64,000 nt of DNA from Sphingobacterium humi (GCF_009768885.1 NZ_WSQA01000002.1:186001-250000); one strand, 5' to 3'; numbered from the stretch's first letter, positions 16,428-26,070 are shown. Numbers and translations are program-made. Notes: a model not told the origin generated them from the letters alone.

Positions 16428-17861
16428 TTATTTATTAGCTTTTAATACTTGTGTGGTTCCTCCTGTTTCAAGGTGAATATTATGCACCTTATTACCTTGC
16501 CAACGCCCCATCGTAAAGTCTGGAATGGCAATAGGCTTCGATCCGTTAGCTACCGACCATTCACTTAATGGTCCAATCGAACTCCAAGCTGCCGCATCAT
16601 AAACGTCCATATCAACCGGTAGTCCATTGCGTAAACAGTCTATTAAACGCCAGTCCATAATAAAGTCCATTCCACCATGTCCCCCTACTTGTTTGGCCAT
16701 CTCGCCAATATGCGTAATGATTTTCGGCGTGCTCTCCGCTTCAATTTTCTTCATCTCCTCATCCGTAAAGAATCGCTCATGCCCTACCGCTAATTTCGCT
16801 GGTAATGGATATTTCTGCGCATAGCCTTTCGTTCCACTGATCACGTGTAAACGAGAATAAGGTCTTGGTGTACTGACATCATGTTGGAGCATAATGGTAC
16901 TGCCATCATTGTTTTTAATGGTCGATGTATTCATGTTCCCACGGAACGGGTATTTTAAATACTGCTCAAACTCCTTGTTGGTTTTTGCTAACTCCTCCGC
17001 TTTCGGACGTAAAGAGAAATCCTTCGACGACATGGAGGTTAGGAAATCCATCTTATTACCTCGGTTAATCTTTAACACCTGGGCAATAGGGCCTAAACCA
17101 TGCGTAGGATAAAGGTTACCGTTACGCTTCGCATTTTCCATTAAGCGCCATTTATGATAGCGTTTTTCCTCAATAAATAAGCTCTCCAAAATATCATGGA
17201 TATAAGCGCCCTCACAATGTACTATATCACCAAAGAAGCCCTGGCGCGCTAAGTTCAGTGTTAGCATTTCAAAGAAATCATAGCAACAGTTCTCTAAAAT
17301 AACACAGTGTTTTTTCGTGCGTTCAGAGGTTGTTACTAAACGCCAACATTCGTCAATGGTTACAGCGGCTGGAATTTCTAAGGCCACATGTTTTCCATGC
17401 TCCATGGCATAGATGGCCATCTCGGCATGTAAAGCCCAATTCGTGGCAATATATACGAAGTCTATATCATCGCGACGACACATTTCCTTCCAGGCTTCTT
17501 CCGTTCCGCTGTATATTTTTGCTTCATGCCCTTTGGTCACAATACGTGCTTTAGCAGCTTCCGCTTTTTCTTTACGAATATCACATACCCCTTTTATGGA
17601 TACGCCTTCAATCATACTTAAGCGATACACAGCTGCCGATCCCCGATTACCCACACCGATAAACCCGGTGCGAACGGTAGATAAGGCTGGGGCAGCATAT
17701 CCCGACATATTGAAAACTGGCTTATAGCTTTGTTGTGATTCACGTAAGATGTGGTGGTAAGTAGTTTTTTCTTCATGTGACTTTGCAGACACTTGATTCG
17801 ATAGGAATCCCAACCCAGCGAGTCCCGATAACTTTAGAAAAGATCTTCTATCTGTAGACAT
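16428..17861 (-). CDS. GH109-type NAD-dependent glycosidase (Gfo/Idh/MocA fold, alpha-N-acetylgalactosaminidase-like)
   Basis: The protein has 477 residues and a Tat-type leader (DRRSFLKLSGLAGLGFL). The NAD-binding loop GFIGVGNRGS lies at 66-75. GH109 signatures are GKHVALEIPAA (158-166), where ordinary Gfo/Idh oxidoreductases have the EKP lysine, HCVILENCCYDFFEMLTLN, IVHCEGAYIHD and YPTHGLGPIAQVL (His254). GH109 enzymes cleave alpha-N-acetylgalactosaminides by a transient 3-oxidation with tightly bound NAD. It heads the GH109-nagB-nagP-nagA unit and has its own LacI-like operator 85 bases upstream. An export signal means the liberated sugar would have to enter through NagP. Specificity for GalNAc versus GlcNAc is not decided by sequence. 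Confidence 0.85.
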   Translation of the reverse strand: MSTDRRSFLKLSGLAGLGFLSNQVSAKSHEEKTTYHHILRESQQSYKPVFNMSGYAAPALSTVRTGFIGVGNRGSAAVYRLSMIEGVSIKGVCDIRKEKAEAAKARIVTKGHEAKIYSGTEEAWKEMCRRDDIDFVYIATNWALHAEMAIYAMEHGKHVALEIPAAVTIDECWRLVTTSERTKKHCVILENCCYDFFEMLTLNLARQGFFGDIVHCEGAYIHDILESLFIEEKRYHKWRLMENAKRNGNLYPTHGLGPIAQVLKINRGNKMDFLTSMSSKDFSLRPKAEELAKTNKEFEQYLKYPFRGNMNTSTIKNNDGSTIMLQHDVSTPRPYSRLHVISGTKGYAQKYPLPAKLAVGHERFFTDEEMKKIEAESTPKIITHIGEMAKQVGGHGGMDFIMDWRLIDCLRNGLPVDMDVYDAAAWSSIGPLSEWSVANGSKPIAIPDFTMGRWQGNKVHNIHLETGGTTQVLKANK

Positions 17862-17945
17862 AATATTAAGTTTAAGGTTAATGGATAATTTTTAATAAAG
17901 AAACAGGAATTGTCCTAGAAATCCAATTGGAAACAGCGCTAATCT

Positions 17946-17962
17946 ACGGCACCGTTATCGGT
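17946..17962. promoter_or_regulatory. LacI-like operator, site 2 (before GH109)
   Basis: Read on the minus strand this is ACCGATAACGGTGCCGT preceded by ATT. It aligns with the sites at 7861 and 24966 and shares CGATAACGGT exactly with 26071. It lies in the 127-base gap between the upstream Gfo/Idh gene and GH109, so GH109-nagBPA probably has its own regulated promoter. Confidence 0.6.
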
Positions 17963-17988
17963 AATTCTGTTGTCTTAGGCTATTTTTG

Positions 17989-19203
17989 CTATCCTGAATA
18001 TTCCGGTTTCCATACTTGCTCTTGATGGGTTTCCATAGCAATATTAGCCATATGACTCGCAATTGCCACATCTCGAGCGGTATAGATATCTGCTGCTGGC
18101 TTCTTCCCGCTACGGATACATTCGCAAAAGTCGGCCAAGGCATAATAGGTCGGGTCCTTTTTCAAGGGATCCAGATCCGAATAATCTAACACTTCCCCAT
18201 CGCCATAATGTGCCGCAATAGTGGCTCCTGTTACCCCATCTACGGTCCCAACCTCCTTTTTCACCTGTTCCGAAAATAATAAAGCCTGATCCCGTTCCAC
18301 GATAATGGATCCTTTGTCTCCCAAAATCCGAATACCATAGCCCTTGTAGCCATTAGACAAAATAGAAGAAACACTAGACTTGATGCCCTCCGGATACTCA
18401 TATACTACGCGAACATTATCATAGTTCTCCCGCCCATCCTTCCAGTAATCTACACCGCCAATGCCGGTCACCCGTAGGGGATGCGAACCCACCATCCAGT
18501 TCACTACATCAATCGGATGCCCACATAATTCCGTCATTAAACCCCCACTAGAAGCTTTATACATCCGCCAATTAATAAACCGTTCATCCATACCCGGAGG
18601 TACCGGAAAACGCCAATCCGAATTACGATGGTACTGACATTCGTAATGCATAACCTTGCCTAACCAACCTTTATCTATAACTTCTTTAATGCGCTTATAC
18701 AATCCGAAATAACGGTATTGATGGCCTACCTGAAAGACAAGCTTCGATTTCTCAACCCGCTTCACTAAATCAATGGCCTGCGGAATATCATAGGATATCG
18801 CCTTCTCCAAGTACACATGTTTTCCATGTTCCAGCGCATCCACAGCCATCGGGTAATGCAGATATAATGGCGTAGCAATTATAACAGCATCCAGCTTCCG
18901 ATTACGCATCATGTCTTTGTAGTCTTTGTAAATGGTCACCGGACTCGTAATAATCTTTTTGGCTAAGGCTAAAATATCCTCCCGCACATCACACATCGCC
19001 GTTACTTGCACATCTGGAATATCTTTCATCAAGTGCAATAAACCTTTGCCCCGACTTCCTACCCCAACGATGCCTATGTTTAACTTTTTTTTCAGTAGCG
19101 ATGGATTTCCCTTGCCAAAGGCAGCTGGGAAAACCGCCAGTCCGGATAAAGCAAGGCTACTATTTTCAAGAAACTTACGTCTTGATATTTTATGATCTTT
19201 CAT
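17989..19203 (-). CDS. Tat-exported Gfo/Idh/MocA family oxidoreductase
   Basis: The protein has 404 residues and a twin-arginine leader (SRRKFLENSSLALSGLAVFP). An N-terminal Rossmann fold with GIVGVGSRGKG (44-54) is followed by a C-terminal alpha/beta substrate domain. The usual EKP motif reads EKA (133-135) and keeps the lysine. The FINWRMYKASSGGLMTELCGHPIDVVNW segment supplies the His/Asp active-site region. Family members oxidise or reduce sugar hydroxyls with bound NAD(P). Its position three bases from a DUF1080 gene, directly after SusC/D pair 2, suggests it makes or reduces a 3-keto sugar in the periplasm. This role is inferred. Confidence 0.85.
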   Translation of the reverse strand: MKDHKISRRKFLENSSLALSGLAVFPAAFGKGNPSLLKKKLNIGIVGVGSRGKGLLHLMKDIPDVQVTAMCDVREDILALAKKIITSPVTIYKDYKDMMRNRKLDAVIIATPLYLHYPMAVDALEHGKHVYLEKAISYDIPQAIDLVKRVEKSKLVFQVGHQYRYFGLYKRIKEVIDKGWLGKVMHYECQYHRNSDWRFPVPPGMDERFINWRMYKASSGGLMTELCGHPIDVVNWMVGSHPLRVTGIGGVDYWKDGRENYDNVRVVYEYPEGIKSSVSSILSNGYKGYGIRILGDKGSIIVERDQALLFSEQVKKEVGTVDGVTGATIAAHYGDGEVLDYSDLDPLKKDPTYYALADFCECIRSGKKPAADIYTARDVAIASHMANIAMETHQEQVWKPEYSG

Positions 19204-19206
19204 AAC

Positions 19207-19914
19207 TTATAATCGTTTGATTCTAATATTACGGAATGAAGCACCGTCTTGATGGTCTGTCAATAGAATATGTCCATATTCGGCTTCCCCATAGCCAGAT
19301 TGGTACATTTCAAATTTTGTTCCCGCCACTAATGCCCTAAAACTTGAAGTACCGCGTTCATAAGAAACTATTTTTACACCATTCAACCAATGCTCAACCT
19401 GCTTACCACGAACCACCACCTTGGCCTTATTCCATTTTCCATGGCCATAGAACACTTTCTTAGCATTAGGCGCATACAATAAATACACAGACCCGGTTTC
19501 AGTTTTCGGACTAATCCCTCCCTTCACCGACTCATGGTTTACATCATCAATCATCTGAAATTCCGGACCATTTAATTCCACCTTTCCTGATTTGGTATGT
19601 AAGGGTGCAACGAAATACTTTATCCCTGAATTGGCATTCTTATCCAACTTAAACTCCAATTCTAAGATGAAATCTTTATAAACGTGCTTGCTGATCAAGT
19701 CACCACCACGCTGGCCTTGTTCATGCCTTAAGGTTCCCTGGTCTACTTTCCAGGCCGCATTGGGCAAAGTTCCGCCAGCCACAGAAACCCAGTGTTTGCC
19801 AGGGTCAGATCCGTTGAATAAGCTTTCCCAACCCGCTTGCGCCTGCCCCAGGCTTTCCTGAGGCGGTAGCAGCATGAATAAAGGTATCCAAATCAGCACA
19901 TTAACTATCTTCAT
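19207..19914 (-). CDS. DUF1080 family protein (3-keto-disaccharide hydrolase-like)
   Basis: This exported protein of 235 residues has a signal peptide of about 24 residues ending SLGQA. The concanavalin-like domain carries WESLFNGSDPGKHWVSV, DFILELEFKLDKNANSGIKY, GPEFQMIDDVNH and the WLNGVKIVSYE ending typical of DUF1080. Members of this family have been described as hydrolases of 3-keto-disaccharides, acting after an oxidoreductase has oxidised C3 of the sugar. Here it sits between susD (16 bases upstream) and a Tat-exported Gfo/Idh oxidoreductase (3 bases downstream), the pairing expected for that chemistry. Sugar specificity is unknown. Confidence 0.85.
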   Translation of the reverse strand: MKIVNVLIWIPLFMLLPPQESLGQAQAGWESLFNGSDPGKHWVSVAGGTLPNAAWKVDQGTLRHEQGQRGGDLISKHVYKDFILELEFKLDKNANSGIKYFVAPLHTKSGKVELNGPEFQMIDDVNHESVKGGISPKTETGSVYLLYAPNAKKVFYGHGKWNKAKVVVRGKQVEHWLNGVKIVSYERGTSSFRALVAGTKFEMYQSGYGEAEYGHILLTDHQDGASFRNIRIKRL

Positions 19915-19930
19915 ATAAATTAAGTTTAAA

Positions 19931-21694
19931 TTATGGAATCGTTTCTATTGGCGGTTGATTCCGCTCAGCACCATCATATCCTTTATTTTGATTGATAACA
20001 CCTTTGGTATTTGCCGTAATCACGGTTGACGGAATTGGCCATAAGGCATGAAATGGGGCAATATTGGCCACATTCCCTAACATGGAAATCTTTTGATCAT
20101 AGGTCGGATTCTTACGCCGAACACGATCGTAATAATAGTTCTTCTCACTAAAATTAGCCAAGGTATATCCTTGGAGATTTTGCTTCGCCAGAATATAGGA
20201 AACCCGCACCAACTCGGTATGGCGTGGCTCTTCCGCAAATAGTTCCCGCGCGCGTTCGTCCATAATAAAGTCTAAGGTCACTTCCCCTGCCGTCATCGGT
20301 AAAGCCTTCGCACGTGTTCTTACCTTATTAATATCATCTGCTGCCAGTTGCATTTGTCCCTTCCAGAAATAGGCTTCCGCACGAAGTAAATGTGTTTCTG
20401 CCAATCGGAAAACATACCAATCGCCATTACCACCCTGCGGAGTAGCCGCTTTATTTTGTTCAGGAACATAAAGAATATAGTGAGGAATAGCGTAAATACT
20501 TCTGAAGGTATCCAAAGGATCCGCGAAATAGGCCGGATTTACCGGTTTCCCAAAATCTTTGGACGCAGGATTGTTGTATTTATATTCATGATTATCCACC
20601 CAATTAGAATTGCTGCGACGCAAATCTGTCGTATTCTTATACGTTGCCCCTTTGTACGACCAAACATCGTATTGATAAAAACCGGTCAAGCGCACGTTCG
20701 CATTTCCTCTGCCCAGGGAATCATACATAGGCCCCGAAGCAACCATGCCCGGCTTACCTTCACTATCGCGAACAGGTGCCTGAAACCAAGAACATCCATA
20801 GTAGCGCATCGTAAATAAACCCAAAGAACGGGCATCTGCCGGCGCCTCAAAGCGATCTATAGTCGCTAAAATAGTTTCTTTATTTGTTGAAATCGATACA
20901 TTTTCCGGACGGTGTAAATCCCACATTAAATCCCGATAGTTATTCGCGGCATCTTTACCAAAACGTGCCGTCATTAAGGAATAAGGACCGTTAATGACTT
21001 CCGAAGAACTGGCAATAGCCTTATCAAATTCAGCATTTGATAAATACACCTTCGTCAATAAATGATTCGCTGCACCTTTCGTTAATTCACCCGGCGCTGC
21101 AGTTAGCGGTAAATTCTTAACGGCAAATTCCAAGTCCGATTGAATTTTCTTAAGGATAGCAGCCTTACTGTGGGTTTGAAAATCCAGCTTCGCACCATTA
21201 ATCTCTTCACCAATAAACGGCACATCACCATAGCTATGTACTAAGCGGTAGTACCAATACGAGCGGTAAAAATAACCAATAGCAAGCATGGCATTTTTCT
21301 CGTTCTCATCTTTAAATTGTACGGTTTCCACCTTCGCAATTAACACATTACAATTCTTGACATTCTCATACATAAAATTGAACATCTTTAAGAAATTATA
21401 ATATACGTCATTATTAGGGGTAAGTTTATAGAAATCCAATTGCGACCAAGGTGTTCCTAAATCCGAGGAAGCAAACTCCATAATTAAGTTATGTATCCCT
21501 TTGCCCACATTATGGGTTTCTTGCTTTAAATCTCTTTTCAAGGTAACAGCTAAGGAAGCTAAACCCTGAGGGTCTTGATATACATTTTCAGGCGTATAGA
21601 AGGATAAGGGCTTGGGATCTAGCCATGATTTACTACACGATAAGCTAATCAGGGTAAGAAATAAGCCGGCTATAATATATTTAATTCTTTTCAT
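19931..21694 (-). CDS. SusD/RagB-family glycan-binding lipoprotein (pair 2)
   Basis: This surface lipoprotein has 587 residues, a signal MKRIKYIIAGLFLTLISLSC and a lipobox cysteine at 20. The mature start SKSWLDPKPLSFYTPENVYQ and the RLAETHLLRAEAYFWKG and DFIMDERARELFAEEPRH segments are SusD-typical. It should form the lid of the SusC channel encoded 18 bases upstream and bind the glycan at the cell surface. It is the second gene of the susC-susD-DUF1080-Gfo/Idh unit. Confidence 0.92.
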   Translation of the reverse strand: MKRIKYIIAGLFLTLISLSCSKSWLDPKPLSFYTPENVYQDPQGLASLAVTLKRDLKQETHNVGKGIHNLIMEFASSDLGTPWSQLDFYKLTPNNDVYYNFLKMFNFMYENVKNCNVLIAKVETVQFKDENEKNAMLAIGYFYRSYWYYRLVHSYGDVPFIGEEINGAKLDFQTHSKAAILKKIQSDLEFAVKNLPLTAAPGELTKGAANHLLTKVYLSNAEFDKAIASSSEVINGPYSLMTARFGKDAANNYRDLMWDLHRPENVSISTNKETILATIDRFEAPADARSLGLFTMRYYGCSWFQAPVRDSEGKPGMVASGPMYDSLGRGNANVRLTGFYQYDVWSYKGATYKNTTDLRRSNSNWVDNHEYKYNNPASKDFGKPVNPAYFADPLDTFRSIYAIPHYILYVPEQNKAATPQGGNGDWYVFRLAETHLLRAEAYFWKGQMQLAADDINKVRTRAKALPMTAGEVTLDFIMDERARELFAEEPRHTELVRVSYILAKQNLQGYTLANFSEKNYYYDRVRRKNPTYDQKISMLGNVANIAPFHALWPIPSTVITANTKGVINQNKGYDGAERNQPPIETIP

Positions 21695-21712
21695 GATCTT
21701 TCAAATTAAGCG

Positions 21713-24700
21713 TTATAGGGAAAAGTTAACACCAGCAGAAAAACTGCGAGGCATAGGCATCGCATTGATGCTATTGTAAGCAGACTCTGGATCCCATCCC
21801 GGCCATTTATCTAACGTAAATACATTTCTGGCAGCAACAAAAACACGTAGATTTTTAACCTTAATCCGTTCTAAGCTCGAGTTTGGTACGGTGTAGGAAA
21901 ATGATAAATCTTGCAAACGAACAAAGGATAAAGGTTTGTAAATTTTAATACCACCGCCAAATACAGTCGTTAATGCATTTAAACGAGGATATTCATTATT
22001 CCTGTTCTCAGCAGTCCAATAGGGTAAATCATAGGTACTACGTTTATCATAGGTGTCAGATCCACCGGCACGTGCTGCTTCTAAGAAGTACCCGTAATGG
22101 CCTAATTCTGCTCTTAAGAAAAAGGATACCGAGAAATTCTTTAAAAAGTCAAAGGAGTTTCTAAAGCCTAATCTATGACGAGGGCGCTTATAACCAATAA
22201 ACTCCTTATCAATCAGGGCATCATATTTATAGTTTCCATCGGCATCTTTAACCTTAAAATCACCGGGTTTTAGCCCATATTTCGCGGCTTCATCTGCTTC
22301 TTCTACTTGCCAGATACCGTTCACCTTATAGTTCCAAATCTGGTCAATTGCTTGTCCCGGGAACCACTCATTTGTGTAATCGGGTAGTTCCTGATAGCCC
22401 GTTTTACCGCTGATTGTTGTCTCGCCAAAATCACCAAACAGCTCTTCAATTTTATTTCTATTGGCCGAATAAACGAGGCTACTGTTCCATGAGAAGTTTT
22501 CCTTATCCACGTTTACTGTATTTAAGGTAAGTTCCCAGCCCGTATTACTCAACTTGCCCAGGTTGGTTACAACAGAAACATAGCCCGTAATCTCCGGTAA
22601 CTTCCGATTCATCAATAGATCAATGGTGGTCATGCGGTACACATCGGCAGTCAGGTTAATTCTATTTTTGAACATCGCCAAATCAAGCCCTAGGTTATAA
22701 GACTCGGTTTGCTCCCATTTCAAATCAAAGTTTGATAGGGTATTGTTGAATACGCCGATTTGGGAGATTGAACCATTATAATAGCGATTGGAATTTACAG
22801 TAGCCAATGCCGCGTACTCGCCTATCGACCTATTACCATTTCTACCCCAGGATGCCCGCAGCTTTAAATCATCAACTTGATCTACATTAAAAAAGGGTTC
22901 CTGCGATACCCGCCAAGCAAAGGCCAATGCCGGGAAAGTAGCTCGTGGGTTTTTCTTTCCGAAAGCTGAATAACCATCCCTACGGATAGAAGCTGTAAAG
23001 AGGTATTTATCATTTAAGGTATAATTTAACCTGGCCATCGCTGCATCGCCTGTTGCCCTCGTATCGTTAGAGGATACTTTATGATCGGCACCAAACTGAA
23101 TCCCATGATAGCCTAACCATTGGTTCGGACTGAAAGTCTGGTTGCTTAATAAAGAGTTCCACGCATCAATTTTCTCCGCACTGTATAATAAGGTAACATC
23201 AAACTGGTGCATGCCAAACTTTTTATTCCAGTGCACCAAATGGTCTAGCATCCATTCAAAACTGGACTCTTCTTCCCGTGTTGCATAGACATCCTTATAG
23301 GTTGAACCGCCGGTAAGCGTAGTGGAAGGGAAGAAATTATACAACTTTTGAAAAGTATACCTCGGGTTGAACGAAGCTTTATAAGATATCCCTAAGGGAA
23401 GTTTTATATTCATGTACACAGCAGAGAATAAGCTGTTTATTTTATTCATCTGATCTTGCCCACCTAAATTATTGATTAAAGGGGTAGCTAAGGCGAAACT
23501 ATTAGGATACCAGATTAAATTTCCATCATCATCGTATTGGCTACCATAAGGACTCATTAAAAACATGGAATTGATGCTTGGAATGATAGCTTGCTGATTC
23601 CGATCGGCAAACTGTGCATTTACCCCGGCCGATAACCAATCGTTGATGGTAAAATCAGTATTTAAACGGCTACGGATAATATTAAACTCATCGCCATGCG
23701 TTATCCCTTCATTCCCTTGATACCCTAAGGACCAATAATATTTTACCTTATCGGCACCACCAGAAATACTGAGGTCATAATTTTGTTTCACTCCGCGCTT
23801 AAATACCTCATCCAACCAATAAATCTCATTACCTGCCAAGTAGTTATCCACCTCTATTTGGTAGAAGTTTAAACGACTTAACCATTCTTTGGTATTATCA
23901 CTTTGCGGGTTATTACTAGCCTTCCGCCAGGTTTCTAAGCTAATGCCATCCGGAAGATTGTCCGGATTATTATAGTAGTAATTTGGTTTCGAAGAATTAT
24001 AAGCACGCATCACATCTGTTCTAAAGTCTATATAACCTTGACCATCGTACGTCTTAAATGCATGCATTAAGCTGGATACCCCCACATTCGCTTCCAAATT
24101 AATTCTTGGCGTGCCGGTCAAGCCCTTCTTGGTAGTCACCTGAATAACCCCTGCGGCAGCGCGTGCACCATATACGGCGGTGGAGCTCGCATCTTTTAGA
24201 ATATCCATCGTCTCGATATCCGCCGGATTAATATCCGAAAGGCTACCGTTATAAATTACCCCATCCAACACAATCATCGGACTGGTAGAAGCATTCAAAG
24301 ATTTAGGACCACGGATTTCCATGGAGCCCCCACCTGCTGAACTGGTACTTTGATTGGAGTTAAAACCGGCAACCGTACCATTCAACATCTCTGTCAATTG
24401 CGTCGTCGGTTGATTTTGATAATCCCGCGCATCGACCCGGGCAATAGAACCCGTTAGGTCACTGCGCTTGGCCGTACCATAACCAATTACCACCACCTCG
24501 TCTAAATCGGAGGTCGTACTTTGCAGTTTAATAAGTAAGTTAGATTGTGCTTGTGTAACGGTCATTTCATGGGGGCTGTAGTTCATCATGGTAAACGTCA
24601 GCTTATCACCTTGATTCACCTCCAAACTAAAATTCCCTTGTTCATCTGATGCGGTGCTTTTGTTTTTGCCTTTTACAGCAATGGTAACCCCGGCTAGAGG

Positions 24701-24859
24701 CTCATTGGTTTCTGAAGCAATTACCTTCCCCCGAATCTCCAGGCTTTGCACCTGTTGAAAATTGTTTTCGTGAAATACCTTAATCGGTATTTTCGCTTGC
24801 AATATGGACGGCGATAAAGCCGAAGACACTGCCAACAGAAGTAAACATGTTGTTTTCAT
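21713..24859 (-). CDS. SusC/RagA TonB-dependent outer-membrane transporter (pair 2)
   Basis: The protein has 1048 residues with a signal peptide of about 22 residues. It has a carboxypeptidase-regulatory-like domain (about 40-112), TonB-box region DLDEVVVIGYGTAKRSDLTG from 118, a plug with VLDGVIYNGSLSDINPADIE, and a barrel ending SAGVNFSL. There is no STN domain, which fits control by a soluble regulator and not by ECF/FecR. It heads a four-gene minus-strand unit. The operator at 24966 lies about 107 bases upstream, in the region shared with the divergent 337-residue hydrolase. Confidence 0.92.
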   Translation of the reverse strand: MKTTCLLLLAVSSALSPSILQAKIPIKVFHENNFQQVQSLEIRGKVIASETNEPLAGVTIAVKGKNKSTASDEQGNFSLEVNQGDKLTFTMMNYSPHEMTVTQAQSNLLIKLQSTTSDLDEVVVIGYGTAKRSDLTGSIARVDARDYQNQPTTQLTEMLNGTVAGFNSNQSTSSAGGGSMEIRGPKSLNASTSPMIVLDGVIYNGSLSDINPADIETMDILKDASSTAVYGARAAAGVIQVTTKKGLTGTPRINLEANVGVSSLMHAFKTYDGQGYIDFRTDVMRAYNSSKPNYYYNNPDNLPDGISLETWRKASNNPQSDNTKEWLSRLNFYQIEVDNYLAGNEIYWLDEVFKRGVKQNYDLSISGGADKVKYYWSLGYQGNEGITHGDEFNIIRSRLNTDFTINDWLSAGVNAQFADRNQQAIIPSINSMFLMSPYGSQYDDDGNLIWYPNSFALATPLINNLGGQDQMNKINSLFSAVYMNIKLPLGISYKASFNPRYTFQKLYNFFPSTTLTGGSTYKDVYATREEESSFEWMLDHLVHWNKKFGMHQFDVTLLYSAEKIDAWNSLLSNQTFSPNQWLGYHGIQFGADHKVSSNDTRATGDAAMARLNYTLNDKYLFTASIRRDGYSAFGKKNPRATFPALAFAWRVSQEPFFNVDQVDDLKLRASWGRNGNRSIGEYAALATVNSNRYYNGSISQIGVFNNTLSNFDLKWEQTESYNLGLDLAMFKNRINLTADVYRMTTIDLLMNRKLPEITGYVSVVTNLGKLSNTGWELTLNTVNVDKENFSWNSSLVYSANRNKIEELFGDFGETTISGKTGYQELPDYTNEWFPGQAIDQIWNYKVNGIWQVEEADEAAKYGLKPGDFKVKDADGNYKYDALIDKEFIGYKRPRHRLGFRNSFDFLKNFSVSFFLRAELGHYGYFLEAARAGGSDTYDKRSTYDLPYWTAENRNNEYPRLNALTTVFGGGIKIYKPLSFVRLQDLSFSYTVPNSSLERIKVKNLRVFVAARNVFTLDKWPGWDPESAYNSINAMPMPRSFSAGVNFSL

Positions 24860-24965
24860 AATTAGTAGTTTTATACGGGTCGTAATGGCATTTGGGTTAT
24901 GTTGCCATGTCTATACAAGTATATCAATTATGAATTTCACAATAATACATTCTTACAAATTTATT

Positions 24966-24982
24966 ACCGACAACGCTTCCGC
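24966..24982. promoter_or_regulatory. LacI-like operator, site 3 (divergent susC / hydrolase)
   Basis: ACCGACAACGCTTCCGC is preceded by ATTTATT. The 14-base ATTTATTACCGACA string is identical to the site at 7861. The following CGCTGATTTTT also occurs next to the uxaA operator at 26084. Confidence 0.6.
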
Positions 24983-25013
24983 TGATTTTTTATAAATATG
25001 TCGAATAAAAAAC

Positions 25014-25020
25014 TATATTG
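25014..25020 (+). promoter_or_regulatory. Probable -7 box of the 337-residue hydrolase gene
   Basis: TATATTG lies 19 bases before the ATG and about 32 bases after the operator at 24966. The same TATATTGTA string lies after the operator before uxaA (26112), so the operator-promoter arrangement is repeated. Confidence 0.4.
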
Positions 25021-25038
25021 TAACAAAACCAACCTAAT

Positions 25039-26052
25039 ATGTTACACTTCGCTAGAAATTACCCTTTTTCAATACAGCTAGGCTTTATTTTCATCCTGCA
25101 TGTTTTACTTTTTTGCGATGCCAAAGCCCAAGTCAACAGCACCTGGGACGACACAGCAAAGAGCAAGTGGCCGCCACAATGCGAAGTTATTAGCATTCCT
25201 TCCAGCCTCGATCAGCAACAACAGCCAGCCTATCTATACCGAAGTAAAAAGAATAATCAAGCCCTCATTATCAGTCTGCATACCTGGTCTGGGGATTATA
25301 CCCAGCGGGATCCTCTTGTTAACTATTGCATTGCTGCGGATATCAACTACCTGCATCCCAATTTCCGAGGGCCGAACAACAGACCCGAAGCGGCAGGAAG
25401 TAAGCAAGTCATCCAAGACATAGATGATGCCATTCAATGGGCTATAGATTCTTTACAGCTCAATAAGGAAGAAGTACATGTGGTCGGTGTTAGTGGAGGT
25501 GGCTTTGCCAGTCTGTTAACCTACATGAAGAGTAAGCATGCCATTAAATCATTTCATGCTTTTGTCGGCATTTATAATCTCGAAGACTGGTATCATGAAT
25601 CGCGAGGCCGTAAAAATGTATATGCCGATCATATAATCGCCTTTACCTCCGGCCAGCAGGGCATGCCGAATATGGAAGAAGCCAGAAACCGCTCGCCCTT
25701 TTTTATGAAAACACCCGTAAAACAGCGATCCCAAAGCAGCCTACACCTCTACTGCGGAATGCATGACGGCTATACGGGTTCCGTACCTATTTCCCAAACC
25801 CTAGAGCTATACAATAAAGTAGTTCAAGATTTTGCAGGAAAAAACAGCGCAAGTTTAGTTCCACAACAAATCATCTACACCTTATTAAAACGACGAAGCA
25901 GCCCGGCATTTCCTGTACAACAGGGAGCCTTTATGGGGCGAGACCTGATTTACCATAACCAGTATAAGCAGCAAGTGGAACTGACGGTCTTCGATGGAGG
26001 CCATGAAATGCCGGAAGGCAATGTTTTGAATCTTATTTTTTCAAAAAAATAA
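25039..26052 (+). CDS. Secreted alpha/beta hydrolase (prolyl-oligopeptidase/esterase-like)
   Basis: The protein has 337 residues with a signal peptide of about 30 residues ending DAKA-Q. The alpha/beta-hydrolase core shows ALIISLHTWSGDY (oxyanion strand), LHPNFRGPNN, the nucleophile elbow GVSGGG with Ser152, YCGMHDGYTGSVP (acid) and DGGHEMP (catalytic histidine near the C-terminus). This S9-like fold includes many carbohydrate esterases in glycan loci. Its divergent position from SusC/D pair 2 and the shared operator suggest that it trims ester groups from the same glycan. Peptidase activity is not excluded. Confidence 0.78.
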   Translation: MLHFARNYPFSIQLGFIFILHVLLFCDAKAQVNSTWDDTAKSKWPPQCEVISIPSSLDQQQQPAYLYRSKKNNQALIISLHTWSGDYTQRDPLVNYCIAADINYLHPNFRGPNNRPEAAGSKQVIQDIDDAIQWAIDSLQLNKEEVHVVGVSGGGFASLLTYMKSKHAIKSFHAFVGIYNLEDWYHESRGRKNVYADHIIAFTSGQQGMPNMEEARNRSPFFMKTPVKQRSQSSLHLYCGMHDGYTGSVPISQTLELYNKVVQDFAGKNSASLVPQQIIYTLLKRRSSPAFPVQQGAFMGRDLIYHNQYKQQVELTVFDGGHEMPEGNVLNLIFSKK

Positions 26053-26070
26053 CCCCGGCTCGGAAATTCT

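Noticed and set aside
20390..20818. 142-codon plus-strand frame opposite susD of pair 2
   Set aside because: It is antisense to a strongly supported SusD gene and has no signal peptide or domain.
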